Of a stretch of DNA of 49,940 nt, positions 1 through 7,592 are shown one piece after another (the stretch's first letter is position 1; the number at the start of each line of letters is the position of its first letter). Position numbers and translations under genes: made by a program. The DNA is from Stenotrophomonas maltophilia (lineage in GTDB: Bacteria; Pseudomonadota; Gammaproteobacteria; Xanthomonadales; Xanthomonadaceae): contig NZ_QFHO01000032.1 in NCBI RefSeq assembly GCF_004920835.1, positions 1-49,940 of the forward strand, written 5' to 3'. The notes beneath the pieces were generated by a model. It saw nothing but the letters and a program-made list of their open reading frames with translations, was not told the origin of the DNA and searched no databases.

Positions 1-6
1 CCCCCC

Positions 7-24
7 CCGCCCCACCTCTGACAG
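7..24. repeat. Truncated copy of the 117-bp palindromic repeat at the contig start
   Basis: Eighteen bases match the end of the 117-bp element found complete at 5543-5659, in the same orientation. The copy is cut by the window edge and preceded by a run of C. The rest of 25-167 holds one SMAG hairpin and no coding sequence I can support. Confidence 0.7.
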
Positions 25-95
25 TTTCCTGCGCGCGTTCAACCACGGAAAAGAAAAAAGAAAAGCAAAAGCGGGTCGCTCGCTGCGCTCGCTCT

Positions 96-119
96 GTGTC
101 GACCAAGGTCGACACCTAC
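96..119 (-). repeat. SMAG-type REP hairpin (GTAG start)
   Basis: Read on the minus strand this begins GTAG and forms a near-perfect hairpin around CCTTGG. It is identical to the plus-strand copy at 5677-5700, so the same SMAG sits beside both copies of the 117-bp element. Confidence 0.75.
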
Positions 120-167
120 CAATCGTCGTTCGTTCCAACAACCGCCGTTACCAACAGCCGCAGGAAT

Positions 168-284
168 CTGTCAGAGGTGGGGCGGTGTGGGTGGGCAGGA
201 CCGTTGGCGCCATGGATGGCGCCATCGAGCCCCCACGGATGGGTTTACGGCGTGTCCTGACCACCCACACCGCCCCGCCATCCC
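168..284 (+). repeat. 117-bp palindromic repeat, copy A
   Basis: The unit starts CTGTCAGAGG and ends GCCATCCC. It carries internal inverted arms (GGGGCGGTGTGGG against CCCACACCGCCCC) and a small central palindrome (GGCGCCATGGATGGCGCC). Copy B at 5543-5659 is the same length in inverse orientation, with about a dozen mismatches counted by eye. It does not look coding. The remaining stretch to 359 holds only a GC-rich hairpin near 335-355, downstream of pepP. Confidence 0.8.
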
Positions 285-359
285 ACGGAATGCCGCTCTG
301 GCATTGGCAGTTGCCGTTGATTGCAGCGGGTGCAGGGCTGCAAGCCCTGCCGAAACCCC

Positions 360-1688
360 TTACCCCGCCATCACCGCTTCGATCTCGTCGGCGCTGCGCG
401 CCAGGCCCTCGGTCAGCACGCGATGGCCGTCATCGGTGATCAGCACATCGTCCTCGGTGCGGATGCCGATACCGCGCCAGCGCGGTTCCACCGTCGTGTC
501 GTCCACGCCGATGTACAGCCCCGGCTCGATGGTGAACGCCATGCCCGGCTCCAGCAGGCGCGAATCGCCGGCCAGGCGGTAGTCGCCCACGTCGTGCACG
601 TCCATGCCGATCCAGTGCCCGGTCTTGTGCCGGTAGAAGCGCTGGTACAGGCCCTCGGACAGGTTCTTTTCCAGCGTGCCCTTCAGCAGGCCCAGCCGCA
701 GCAGGCCTTCGGTCAGGGTCTGCACCGCCGCCAGGTGGCCCATCTCATAGGCCACGCCCGGCTTGGCCTGGGCCAGTGCCGCGGCCTGTGCATCACCGAC
801 CAGGTCGTGCAGCGCGCGCTGTTCGGCACTGAAGCGGCCATTCACCGGGAACGTGCGGGTGATGTCGCTGGCATAGCCACGGTACTCGGCACCGGCATCG
901 ATCAGCACCAGTTCGCCGTCACGCGAACGCGCGTTGTTGTCGCGGTAATGCAGGATGCAACCGTTGCGGCCGGCACCGACAATGCTGCAGTACGCCGGCA
1001 CCGCATCGTTGGCACGGAACACCCGTTCCAGTTCGGCCTGCAGTTCGTACTCGTGAATGCCCGCCTTCGCTGCCTTCATCGCCGCCAGGTGCGCGCGCAC
1101 GCTGATCTGCGCGGCATGGTGCATCAGCGCTACTTCCGAACCGGACTTGAACAGGCGCTGCTCGTGCAGCAGATGGCCCAGCTCCAGGAACTCATGCGGC
1201 GGTTGCGCGCCGTGGCGCACCTGCGAACGAACACGGTTGACCCAGCCGATCAGCTTCAGGTCGAAGTCGGCATCGCGGCCGAAGTGGTAATAGACGCGCG
1301 AACGCCCTTCCAGCAGGCCCGGCAGGATCTCGTCCAGATCATCGATCGGATAGGCATCGTCCATGCCGTACTGCGCCACCGCGCCTTCCTGGCCGGCACG
1401 GCCACCGTCCCAGGCTTCGCGCTCGGCGTCGCGCTCGCGGCAGAACAGGATCGCCTCGCCATGGCGGCGACCGGGAATCAGCACCAGCACCGCTTCCGGT
1501 TCCGGGAAGCCACTCAGGTACTGGAAGTCCGAATCCTGCCGGAACGGGTAATGGGTATCCAGGCTGCGCACCTTCTCGGCTGCGGCGGGCAGCACCAGGA
1601 TCGCGTCCTCGCCGGCCATGTCCATCAGCTGGCGGCGGCGACGCTTGTACTCGCCGGCCGCGATGCCGGTGCGCTGCTTGATATCCAT
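360..1688 (-). CDS. pepP: Xaa-Pro aminopeptidase (aminopeptidase P)
   Basis: This is a 442-residue M24 metallopeptidase that removes an N-terminal residue preceding proline; it is cytosolic and normally binds two Mn2+. An N-terminal AMP_N domain spans about 1-160 and the pita-bread fold about 180-435. The metal ligands are visible in order: Asp in LIDAGAEY, Asp in ASDITRTF, His in TGHWIGMDVHDVG, Glu in TIEPGLY and Glu in IRTEDDV. The length matches E. coli PepP (about 440). The ATG at 1688 is preferred over a TTG one codon upstream; it overlaps the stop of the YgfB-like gene by one base, so the two are translationally coupled. In other gammaproteobacteria ubiH follows pepP; here the window ends in repeats instead. 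Confidence 0.95.
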   Translation of the reverse strand: MDIKQRTGIAAGEYKRRRRQLMDMAGEDAILVLPAAAEKVRSLDTHYPFRQDSDFQYLSGFPEPEAVLVLIPGRRHGEAILFCRERDAEREAWDGGRAGQEGAVAQYGMDDAYPIDDLDEILPGLLEGRSRVYYHFGRDADFDLKLIGWVNRVRSQVRHGAQPPHEFLELGHLLHEQRLFKSGSEVALMHHAAQISVRAHLAAMKAAKAGIHEYELQAELERVFRANDAVPAYCSIVGAGRNGCILHYRDNNARSRDGELVLIDAGAEYRGYASDITRTFPVNGRFSAEQRALHDLVGDAQAAALAQAKPGVAYEMGHLAAVQTLTEGLLRLGLLKGTLEKNLSEGLYQRFYRHKTGHWIGMDVHDVGDYRLAGDSRLLEPGMAFTIEPGLYIGVDDTTVEPRWRGIGIRTEDDVLITDDGHRVLTEGLARSADEIEAVMAG

Positions 1689-2236
1689 CAATTCAGCCGC
1701 TGCCGATGGCGCGAGGCCAGCACCACGTCACCGTGCAGCAACAGCACCGCCACGCGGATGAACTCCTCGATCTCCGACAGTGCTTCGTCGTCATCGTCAC
1801 CACCGGCCTCGAAGTCCTCGCTGGAGGCGCGGGCCAGGCTGGCCATGTCGTTCAACGCTTCTTCGCCCTCTTCGGACAGCGCCGGGCGATGGCCGCCACT
1901 GCCCAGGCCGAAGCCGCCGAGGAAGCTGCGGGTCCAGGCGAACATGGCATCGGCCTGCGCGGCCACGTCGTCGTTGTCGGTCAGCAGCAGCTCGAAGGCG
2001 AAGTCGCGGTCTTCCAGCTGCTTGATGGTGGCCTGCAGCAGCTGAGCCAGCACACTGTCGGCGGCCACCGGGGCCAGATTGTCGTCGGCCAGCACGCGCG
2101 CCGGCCAGTCATTGCCGGGGGCGCCGCCAGCGGCCAGCCAGCCACACAGCGCACCGTGCAGCTCGGCAGCGGTGGCACCCAGGCCCAGCGCCTGGCTGGC
2201 GCGGGAAACGTCGTCGACGGAGGGAAGTTCGGTCAT
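1688..2236 (-). CDS. UPF0149 family protein, YgfB-like
   Basis: This 182-residue protein belongs to the YgfB/YecA (UPF0149) family. Recognisable features are the N-terminal helix MTELPSVDDVSRASQ, the GALCGWLAAGG motif and the FLGGFGLG segment near the middle, with an acidic stretch towards the C terminus. It is cytosolic. In Pseudomonas aeruginosa YgfB modulates AlpA-dependent expression, but its molecular role is generally poorly defined, so I give no symbol. It is the first gene of the ygfB-pepP operon, divergent from the TIGR02449-zapA pair. The ATG at 2236 aligns with the family start; an in-frame extension upstream is not family-like. Confidence 0.88.
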   Translation of the reverse strand: MTELPSVDDVSRASQALGLGATAAELHGALCGWLAAGGAPGNDWPARVLADDNLAPVAADSVLAQLLQATIKQLEDRDFAFELLLTDNDDVAAQADAMFAWTRSFLGGFGLGSGGHRPALSEEGEEALNDMASLARASSEDFEAGGDDDDEALSEIEEFIRVAVLLLHGDVVLASRHRQRLN

Positions 2237-2390
2237 CGTGTGGCTCGTTCGGATAAGGAAACCAGGAGCGCGCACGCGCGCGCCCGTGAGACCGCCTAGT
2301 GTAGCAACCTGACGGTCTCCTCCCCGTGGCCGCCGGGCCTTGCTGCGACAGCGCTTGACCGCCCTTGCCCCGCTTGCCTATCGTGCCCGC

Positions 2391-2612
2391 ATGGAACCCG
2401 CCGATCCCCTTGCCCAGCTGCAGGACTTCGCCGCCCGCGTGGAAGCGTTGCTTGAACGCAACCAGCGGCTGGCCGAGGAGAACCGCAGCCTGCGCCACCA
2501 GCAGGAACAACTGGTGGCCGAGCGCTCCACGCTGCTGGCCAAGAACGAACAGGCGCGCTCGCGGGTGGAAGCAATGATCAGCCGGCTCAAATCCCTGGAG
2601 CAGCACACATGA
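2391..2612 (+). CDS. TIGR02449-type small coiled-coil protein
   Basis: This 73-residue, almost entirely helical protein has heptad-like Leu spacing and many Glu, Gln and Arg residues (QDFAARVEALLERNQRLAEEN, then LRHQQEQL), typical of a short coiled coil. Small proteins like this (TIGR02449, sometimes called ZapB-like or SlyX-like) sit directly upstream of zapA in xanthomonads and pseudomonads. Its stop overlaps the zapA start by four bases (ATGA). That context suggests a division-related partner of ZapA, which is inference only. The ATG at 2391 fits the family; a longer in-frame start at 2340 would add unlike residues. Confidence 0.85.
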   Translation: MEPADPLAQLQDFAARVEALLERNQRLAEENRSLRHQQEQLVAERSTLLAKNEQARSRVEAMISRLKSLEQHT

Positions 2613-2905
2613 GCGCCGAACCGGTCAGTGTCCGCATCCTCGATCGTGAATACACCGTGGGTGTCGGCGGTGATGAACGCGACAGCCTGATGGCGGCGGC
2701 GCGCCTGCTCGATGCACGCATGCGCGAGATCCGTGGCAGCAACCGCATGGCTGCGGTGGACCGCGTGGCCGTGCTGGCCGCGCTGAACCTGGCCCACGAA
2801 CTGCAGCTGCTGCGCGACGAGAACGCCCGCCAGGCGGTGGCGCTGCAGCAGACGCTGGCCGACCTGAACCGGCGCCTGGACCGTGCGATTGACGGCGGTG
2901 CGTGA
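2609..2905 (+). CDS. zapA: Cell division protein ZapA
   Basis: This 98-residue protein stabilises FtsZ filament bundles at the division ring. The N-terminal beta-rich head (VSVRILDREYTVGV) is followed by the conserved stretch from LMAAARLLDARMREIR to VLAALNLAHEL and a C-terminal coiled coil. Length and order agree with bacterial ZapA. It overlaps the small coiled-coil gene by four bases and is followed by the 6S RNA gene and fau, the same zapA-ssrS-fau order as E. coli. Confidence 0.95.
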   Translation: MSAEPVSVRILDREYTVGVGGDERDSLMAAARLLDARMREIRGSNRMAAVDRVAVLAALNLAHELQLLRDENARQAVALQQTLADLNRRLDRAIDGGA

Positions 2906-2989
2906 GAAACGCGCATAACGCGTCTTCTCATATCTGAATTGGCACGGACTGTTGCCGACGAACGGCCTATCCAGATCCTGTGTGCTGGC

Positions 2990-2995
2990 TATAAT
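2990..2995 (+). promoter_or_regulatory. -10 element of the 6S RNA promoter
   Basis: A perfect TATAAT lies 8-10 bases before the predicted 6S RNA 5' end. I cannot see a good -35 box at 16-18 bases upstream. Confidence 0.6.
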
Positions 2996-3002
2996 GGCCA
3001 CG

Positions 3003-3190
3003 CGTTCTCTGCGGTACTCGACGGCATGTGCAAACATTCGCCTTGTCCCTTAAGAACGACACCGGGAGCGCGACAGCGCCGGGAGTGCAGGTCCGCCTTG
3101 TAGCGGGAAGCCCGATGGTTCTCCAGCGTTCCCACTTGAGCCCCCGGGTTCAAGGTCGTTTCGCATGCATCGACATTGCGGAGAATGCAA
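3003..3190 (+). ncRNA. ssrS: 6S RNA
   Basis: 6S RNA mimics an open promoter and binds sigma-70 RNA polymerase in stationary phase. The closing stem pairs TTCTCTGCGG near 3005 with the GCGGAGAA region near 3176-3184. The conserved CTTGAGCCCCCGGGTTCAAGG hairpin block near 3135-3155 is present. The position between zapA and fau is the classical one, and the length of about 188 nt is normal. The ends are estimated from the stem and the -10 element, so each may be off by several bases. An open frame across this region has no coding character and is rejected. Confidence 0.88.
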
Positions 3191-3198
3191 TATTCCAG

Positions 3199-3234
3199 CA
3201 AGGGCGGCGTCTTCGGGCGTCGCCCTTGTTCTTT
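3199..3234 (+). terminator. Hairpin terminator after 6S RNA
   Basis: CAAGGGCG pairs with CGCCCTTG (3199-3206 with 3221-3228), with further pairing inside, followed by TTCTTT. It lies just before fau and may separate 6S RNA from it, or allow read-through as in E. coli. Confidence 0.7.
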
Positions 3235-3271
3235 CCGGCACAATGACGGCTGATCCTTGCCGCACGCTGCC

Positions 3272-3865
3272 ATGACCGACCCGCGCCAGGCCCTGCGCCA
3301 CGACCTGCGGCAACGCCGCCGCGACCTTTCCGCCGGTGAGCGCATCGCCGCCGCCGAATCCCTCGCCGATGCCCTGCTGGCCCTGCCCTTCGCCCCGCGC
3401 AAAGGTACGGTGGCCGGCTACTGGGCGCTGGATGGCGAAATCGCCCTGCACCGGTGGCAGTTGCAGCTACCCGACACACTGACCTACTGCCTGCCGATTC
3501 TGGCAGGCGACACGCTGCGCTTCGCGCCGTGGCGGCCCGGACAACCGCTGACCAGCAACCGTTACGGCATCCCCGAGCCGGATGTAGCCGTGGAAGACAC
3601 CCTGGAACCGGCGCAGATGGCGCTGGTGGTAACCCCGCTGGTGGGATTCGACACACAGTGCCGACGGCTGGGCATGGGGGGCGGCTGGTATGATCGCAGC
3701 TTCGCCTTCCGCCACGACCGGCCGGCGCCGCCCTGGCTGGTCGGCGCGGCGTTCGCGGTGCAGCAGGTCGAGTCCTTGCCGGTGGCGTCGTGGGACGTGC
3801 CGGTGGATGCGATCTGCACCGAAGACGGCACCCTGTTCCCCTCCGCTGCCCCCGTGAACGCATGA
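3272..3865 (+). CDS. fau: 5-formyltetrahydrofolate cyclo-ligase
   Basis: This 197-residue enzyme converts 5-formyl-THF to 5,10-methenyl-THF using ATP (MTHFS family; ygfA/fau of E. coli). The basic N-terminal helix (LRHDLRQRRRDLSAGER) and the signature LGMGGGWYDR near residues 132-141 are seen. The DTQCRRLG just before it belongs to the same motif. It follows 6S RNA as in E. coli. The ATG at 3272 is preferred; an in-frame ATG five codons upstream has no better ribosome-binding site. Its stop overlaps the EVE-domain gene by four bases. Confidence 0.93.
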   Translation: MTDPRQALRHDLRQRRRDLSAGERIAAAESLADALLALPFAPRKGTVAGYWALDGEIALHRWQLQLPDTLTYCLPILAGDTLRFAPWRPGQPLTSNRYGIPEPDVAVEDTLEPAQMALVVTPLVGFDTQCRRLGMGGGWYDRSFAFRHDRPAPPWLVGAAFAVQQVESLPVASWDVPVDAICTEDGTLFPSAAPVNA

Positions 3866-4341
3866 CCGCCCGCAAGCGCTACTGGCTGATGAAGTCCGAA
3901 CCGGACGCCTTCTCCATCGATGACCTGGCCAAGGTCAAGGTCGAACCCTGGAACGGGGTGCGCAACTACCAGGCGCGCAATTTCATGCGCGATGGCATGC
4001 AGGTGGGCGACGGCATCCTGTTCTACCACTCCAACACCAAGGTGCCGGGCATCGTCGGCCTGGCCACGGTGGCCAGCACGGCCTACCCGGACGACACCCA
4101 GTTCGACCCGAAATCCGACTACCACGACCCCAAGAGCACGCGCGAGAACCCGCGCTGGATGCTGGTGGACGTGGCCTTCGACCGCAAGCTCAAGCAGGTG
4201 ATCGCGCTGGACGAGATCAAGCTGCACGCCGAAGCGCTGGGCGAAGGCTTCCCGCTGGTTGCCAAGGGCAACCGCCTGTCGGTGTTCCCGGTGACGGCTG
4301 CGCAGTGGAAGCTGCTGCTGTCGCTGGAAAAGAAATCCTGA
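3862..4341 (+). CDS. EVE domain-containing protein (thymocyte nuclear protein 1 family)
   Basis: This 159-residue single-domain EVE protein has the family hallmarks [16 protein letters not shown] at the N terminus, [15 protein letters not shown], and a central stretch around [18 protein letters not shown] domains are PUA-like and bind modified bases or nucleotides; the bacterial stand-alone form is conserved but its substrate is not settled. It is translationally coupled to fau (ATGA overlap) and followed 22 bases later by rpiA, so it is probably part of one operon. It is cytosolic. Confidence 0.92.
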   Translation: MTARKRYWLMKSEPDAFSIDDLAKVKVEPWNGVRNYQARNFMRDGMQVGDGILFYHSNTKVPGIVGLATVASTAYPDDTQFDPKSDYHDPKSTRENPRWMLVDVAFDRKLKQVIALDEIKLHAEALGEGFPLVAKGNRLSVFPVTAAQWKLLLSLEKKS

Positions 4342-4363
4342 TTCCCTGCCTGAGAGTTCTCCC

Positions 4364-5011
4364 ATGTCCGAAGCCAAGCGCCTGGCCGCCGAGAAAGCCA
4401 TCGAGTACGTTGAAGACGGCATGATCGTCGGTGTCGGCACCGGTTCCACCGTGGCCTATTTCATCGATGCCCTGGCCCGCATCCAGCACCGCATCAAGGG
4501 CGCCGTGTCCAGCTCCGAACAGAGCACCGCGCGCCTGAAGCAGCACGGCATCGAGGTGATCGAGCTGAACCACAGCGGCAACCTGTCGCTGTACGTGGAC
4601 GGCGCCGATGAGTGCGATGCCAACAAGTGCCTGATCAAGGGCGGCGGTGCCGCGCTGACCCGCGAGAAGATCATCGCCGAGGCCAGCGAGCGCTTCATCT
4701 GCATCGTCGACCCGAGCAAGCAGGTGCCGGTGCTGGGCAGATTCCCGCTGCCGGTGGAGGTGATTCCGATGGCGCGCAGCCTGATCGCCCGCCAGATCCG
4801 CGACATGACCGGCGGCCAGCCGACCTGGCGCGAAGGCGTGGTGACCGACAACGGCAACCAGATCCTGGACATCCACAACCTGCAGATCACCGATCCGGAA
4901 AAGCTGGAGCGCGAGCTCAACCAGCTGCCGGGCGTGGTCTGCGTCGGCCTGTTCGCGCGCCGTCGCGCCGATGTGGTGATCGTCGGCGGCGAGCCGCCGG
5001 TCGTGCTCTGA
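4364..5011 (+). CDS. rpiA: Ribose-5-phosphate isomerase A
   Basis: This 215-residue enzyme interconverts ribose 5-phosphate and ribulose 5-phosphate in the non-oxidative pentose phosphate pathway. Seen are the phosphate-binding [12 protein letters not shown] near residue 27, the catalytic DGADECD near 82-88 and [12 protein letters not shown] near 94-105, with the glutamate that acts as base in the E. coli enzyme. The length is typical. It is the fourth gene of a compact plus-strand group (fau, EVE, rpiA, DUF192). Confidence 0.97.
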   Translation: MSEAKRLAAEKAIEYVEDGMIVGVGTGSTVAYFIDALARIQHRIKGAVSSSEQSTARLKQHGIEVIELNHSGNLSLYVDGADECDANKCLIKGGGAALTREKIIAEASERFICIVDPSKQVPVLGRFPLPVEVIPMARSLIARQIRDMTGGQPTWREGVVTDNGNQILDIHNLQITDPEKLERELNQLPGVVCVGLFARRRADVVIVGGEPPVVL

Positions 5012-5031
5012 CCTTTGCAAGGATCCTGACG

Positions 5032-5475
5032 ATGTCACTGTTGCGTTCGCTGCTGATGCTTCCGCTGATGGCCCTGGCCGGCTGCGCCACCGATGCGGCC
5101 CGCCACTGGGTCGAGCTGGATGGTGCGCGCTACCAGGTAGAGCTGGCCACCAACGATGAAACCCGCGCGCGCGGACTGATGTTCCGCGACCAGATGGCCG
5201 CTGACCACGGCATGTTGTTCATCCACGACCGCGAAGAAATGCAGGCGTACTGGATGAAGAACACCAAGCTTGCGCTGGACATCCTGTACTTCGACAGCGA
5301 GCGCAAGCTGGTCAGCCAGCAGCGCGATGTGCCGCCGTGCTCGGCCGGGGACATGTGCCCGCCCTACCCCAGCGGAGGCCCGGCGCGCTATGTGCTGGAG
5401 CTCAATGCCGGCCAGGCGGAGAAACTCAAGCTGAAGGACGGCACTGAGCTGACCTTCGGCCCGGGCATCGAGTAA
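5032..5475 (+). CDS. DUF192 family lipoprotein
   Basis: This 147-residue protein starts with a lipoprotein signal peptide, MSLLRSLLMLPLMALAGC; the lipobox LAGC puts the lipidated Cys at residue 18. The rest is a single DUF192 domain with the family hallmarks TRARGLMFRDQM, MLFIHDREEMQAYWMKNT and LDILYFDSERKLV. The function of DUF192 is unknown. It lies 20 bases after rpiA and is probably co-transcribed. It is predicted to sit in the periplasm, anchored to a membrane. Confidence 0.88.
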   Translation: MSLLRSLLMLPLMALAGCATDAARHWVELDGARYQVELATNDETRARGLMFRDQMAADHGMLFIHDREEMQAYWMKNTKLALDILYFDSERKLVSQQRDVPPCSAGDMCPPYPSGGPARYVLELNAGQAEKLKLKDGTELTFGPGIE

Positions 5476-5542
5476 CAGTGTTCTGCCGGGCTGCGCCCGG
5501 CACCCGCCGAATCAACATCAAAGGCAAAAGCTGGGCTACCGA

Positions 5543-5659
5543 GGGATGGCGGGGCGGTGTGGGCCTGCAGGACACGCCGTAAACCCATCCCTGGGGGCTC
5601 GTAGGCGCCATCCATGGCGCCTGCGGTCCTGCAAGCCCACACCGCCCCACCTCTGACAG
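5543..5659 (-). repeat. 117-bp palindromic repeat, copy B
   Basis: This is the inverse counterpart of 168-284, with the same length and about 90% identity by eye. Arms GGGGCGGTGTGGG and CCCACACCGCCCC enclose GGCGCCATCCATGGCGCC and a GTAAACCCATCC segment. Most differences fall in or beside the loops. No coding sequence is supported between 5476 and 5773. Confidence 0.8.
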
Positions 5660-5676
5660 TTGGCCGGCGGCTGTTG

Positions 5677-5700
5677 GTAGGTGTCGACCTTGGTCGACAC
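5677..5700 (+). repeat. SMAG-type REP hairpin
   Basis: It begins GTAG and continues GTGTCGACC-TTGGTCGACAC. It is the same sequence as the minus-strand copy at 96-119 and lies 17 bases outside copy B of the 117-bp element. Confidence 0.78.
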
Positions 5701-5773
5701 GACAGTTCCAAGACGATGTTCTTTTCACGCGGCACCGCTTGAAACCGCCTGCGAATGACGCCAGTCTGTGGTC

Positions 5774-6619
5774 ATGCAGGACCGGATCTCACTCCCCGAC
5801 TGGGATGCACTGGCCGACCTCGAAGACGAGGCGCTGCCACTGTTGCCGACCGCGCTGCTGATCGCGCGCGACGAATACCCCGATCTGCAGCCGTCCACGT
5901 ACGACGCGCTGATCCAGAGCCACGTCGATCACCTCCGCTCGGAAGTGGACAGCATCGACAACAGCCCGTTGAAAATGGCGGCGATCAACCGCCACCTGTT
6001 CGACGAGTTGGGCTACAGCGGCGACCACGACGAGTACTACGACCCGCGCAACAGCTACCTCAACCAGGTATTCGAGCGCCGCCTGGGCAACCCGATCTCG
6101 CTGGCGCTGGTGCAGATGGAAGTCGCGCGCCGGCTGGGAATCCCGCTCGACGGCGTGTCCTTCCCCGGGCACTTCCTGGTGCGCCTGCCGGTGGACGACG
6201 GCGTGCTGGTGATGGACCCGTTCAATGGCGGCCGCCCGCTGGACGTGGACGAACTGCGCGAGCGGGCCAAGTCACACCTGGGCGGGCAGATGCCCGACGA
6301 CCAGGTGCTGGCGCAGATCCTCGACCCGGCCCCTGCGCGCGCGATCCTGATGCGGATGCTGCGCAACCTGCACGGCGTGTATGCCGAAGCGGGCGAATGG
6401 GACCGCGCTGCGCGCAGTGCCGACCGCCTGCTGAAACTGGCCCCGGAGCAGGACGACGCCCTGCGCGACCGTGGCCTGGCCTACCTGCAGCTGGAGTATC
6501 TGGCCGGTGCCCGGCACGATCTGGGGCAGTACCTGAAGCGCAATCCCGAGGCCAGCGATGCGCAGTGGCTGCGCGAGAAGCTGATCGACCTGGGTGGGCC
6601 GGTGCCGCGGCTGCATTGA
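5774..6619 (+). CDS. SirB1 family protein (transglutaminase-like fold plus TPR)
   Basis: This 281-residue cytosolic protein matches the SirB1/YchA family. A transglutaminase-like segment spans about 60-160 (FDELGYSGDHDEYYDPRNSY, then NPISLALVQMEVARRLGIP and FPGHFLVRL), and a C-terminal TPR-like helical part about 185-275 (RILMRMLRNLHGVYAEAGEW, then ADRLLKLAPEQDDALRDRG). Family members lack a clear enzymatic role. The ATG at 5774 is chosen over a GTG two codons upstream; neither has a strong ribosome-binding site. It is a single gene, followed by two SMAG-type hairpins. Confidence 0.88.
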   Translation: MQDRISLPDWDALADLEDEALPLLPTALLIARDEYPDLQPSTYDALIQSHVDHLRSEVDSIDNSPLKMAAINRHLFDELGYSGDHDEYYDPRNSYLNQVFERRLGNPISLALVQMEVARRLGIPLDGVSFPGHFLVRLPVDDGVLVMDPFNGGRPLDVDELRERAKSHLGGQMPDDQVLAQILDPAPARAILMRMLRNLHGVYAEAGEWDRAARSADRLLKLAPEQDDALRDRGLAYLQLEYLAGARHDLGQYLKRNPEASDAQWLREKLIDLGGPVPRLH

Positions 6620-6630
6620 GGTTGTCCGGT

Positions 6631-6651
6631 GTGCGGACCAACGGTCCGCAC
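6631..6651. repeat. Short REP-like hairpin
   Basis: GTGCGGACC and GGTCCGCAC form the arms around AAC. Similar hairpins recur at 30881-30900 and in altered form at 34055-34110. Confidence 0.6.
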
Positions 6652-6657
6652 CCACCG

Positions 6658-6680
6658 GTAGCGCCGGGCCATGCCCGGCG
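6658..6680 (+). repeat. SMAG-type REP hairpin
   Basis: GTAG is followed by CGCCGGGCCATGCCCGGCG. It lies between the convergent SirB1-like and rubredoxin genes. Confidence 0.8.
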
Positions 6681-6690
6681 GCCATTGCAA

Positions 6691-6882
6691 TCAATCGACC
6701 TCGACCATCTCGAAATCGGCCTTGGTCACCCCGCAGTCCGGGCAGGTCCAGGTCTCGGGAATGTCTTCCCAGCGCGTCCCCGGCGCGATGCCCTCTTCCG
6801 GCAAGCCTTCCGCTTCGCTGTAAAGAAAGCCGCAGACCACGCACATCCAGGTACGCAAGGTGGTGGGGGTGGCGTCGCTCAT
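6691..6882 (-). CDS. Rubredoxin
   Basis: This 63-residue small iron-sulfur electron carrier has two Cys pairs, MCVVCGFLY and CPDCGV, that bind one Fe. The intervening [14 protein letters not shown] is the classic rubredoxin sequence. The ATG at 6882 gives a normal rubredoxin length; upstream in-frame starts only add unlike residues. It is divergent from thiE with 67 bases between the starts, an arrangement common in Xanthomonas and Pseudomonas relatives. The redox partner is not visible here. Confidence 0.95.
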   Translation of the reverse strand: MSDATPTTLRTWMCVVCGFLYSEAEGLPEEGIAPGTRWEDIPETWTCPDCGVTKADFEMVEVD

Positions 6883-6949
6883 CGGATAATCAGGGCTGGA
6901 TTCACGGGCCGCCATTGTCCCATCGCGGCCCACTCACCGGTAGCCATCG

Positions 6950-7576
6950 ATGACTTCTGCTTCCCCGGCGCCCCGCGGCGTCTACCTGATCACCCCGGAC
7001 GAGCCCGATACCGCGCGCCTGCTGGCCCGCACCGCGCCGCTGCTGGCCGCTGGAGCCACCTGGCTGCAGTACCGCAACAAGACCGCCAGCGACGCGCTGC
7101 GACTGGAGCAGGCCACCGCCCTGCAGGCGCTGTGCGCGGAACACGGCGTGCCGCTGATCGTCAACGACGACCCGGCACTGGCCAAAGCGGTCGGTGCGGC
7201 CGGCGTGCACCTGGGCGGCACCGACGGCGATATCCCCAGCGCGCGCGCCCTGCTCGGCGCCGACGCCATCATCGGCGCCTCCTGCTACGACCAGCTGGCC
7301 AATGCCGAGAAGGCCGTGGCCGCCGGTGCCAGTTACGTGGCCTTCGGCGCGTTCTTCCCGACCACCACCAAGGTCACCAGCAGCCGCGCCCACACCGACC
7401 TGCTGCGGCAAAGCGCCGCACTGGGCGTGCCACGGGTGGCGATCGGCGGGCTGACGCCGGACAATGTCGGTCCCATCATCGACGCCGGCGCCGATCTGGT
7501 CGCCGTGGTCAGCAGCGTGTTCGCCGCCGAAGACCCGGTGGCGACCCAGCGCGCCTACCTCGCCCAGTTCGCGTAA
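6950..7576 (+). CDS. thiE: Thiamine phosphate synthase
   Basis: This 208-residue TIM-barrel enzyme joins HMP-PP with thiazole phosphate to make thiamine monophosphate. Diagnostic stretches are QYRNKTAS near residue 40, [21 protein letters not shown] near 70-90, [13 protein letters not shown] near 130 and [11 protein letters not shown] near 165. It acts downstream of ThiC, which is encoded at 45981-47825. I see no TPP riboswitch in the short leader. hemL starts 16 bases after its stop and is probably co-transcribed. Confidence 0.96.
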   Translation: MTSASPAPRGVYLITPDEPDTARLLARTAPLLAAGATWLQYRNKTASDALRLEQATALQALCAEHGVPLIVNDDPALAKAVGAAGVHLGGTDGDIPSARALLGADAIIGASCYDQLANAEKAVAAGASYVAFGAFFPTTTKVTSSRAHTDLLRQSAALGVPRVAIGGLTPDNVGPIIDAGADLVAVVSSVFAAEDPVATQRAYLAQFA

Positions 7577-7592
7577 TGCCCAGGAAATCCGC

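Noticed and set aside
185..582. Open frames over the 117-bp element and the pepP 3' region
   Set aside because: They cross a repeat and run antisense to pepP; no family resemblance.
3028..3246. Short open frame over the 6S RNA region
   Set aside because: The region has the 6S RNA stem, position and terminator; the frame is incidental.
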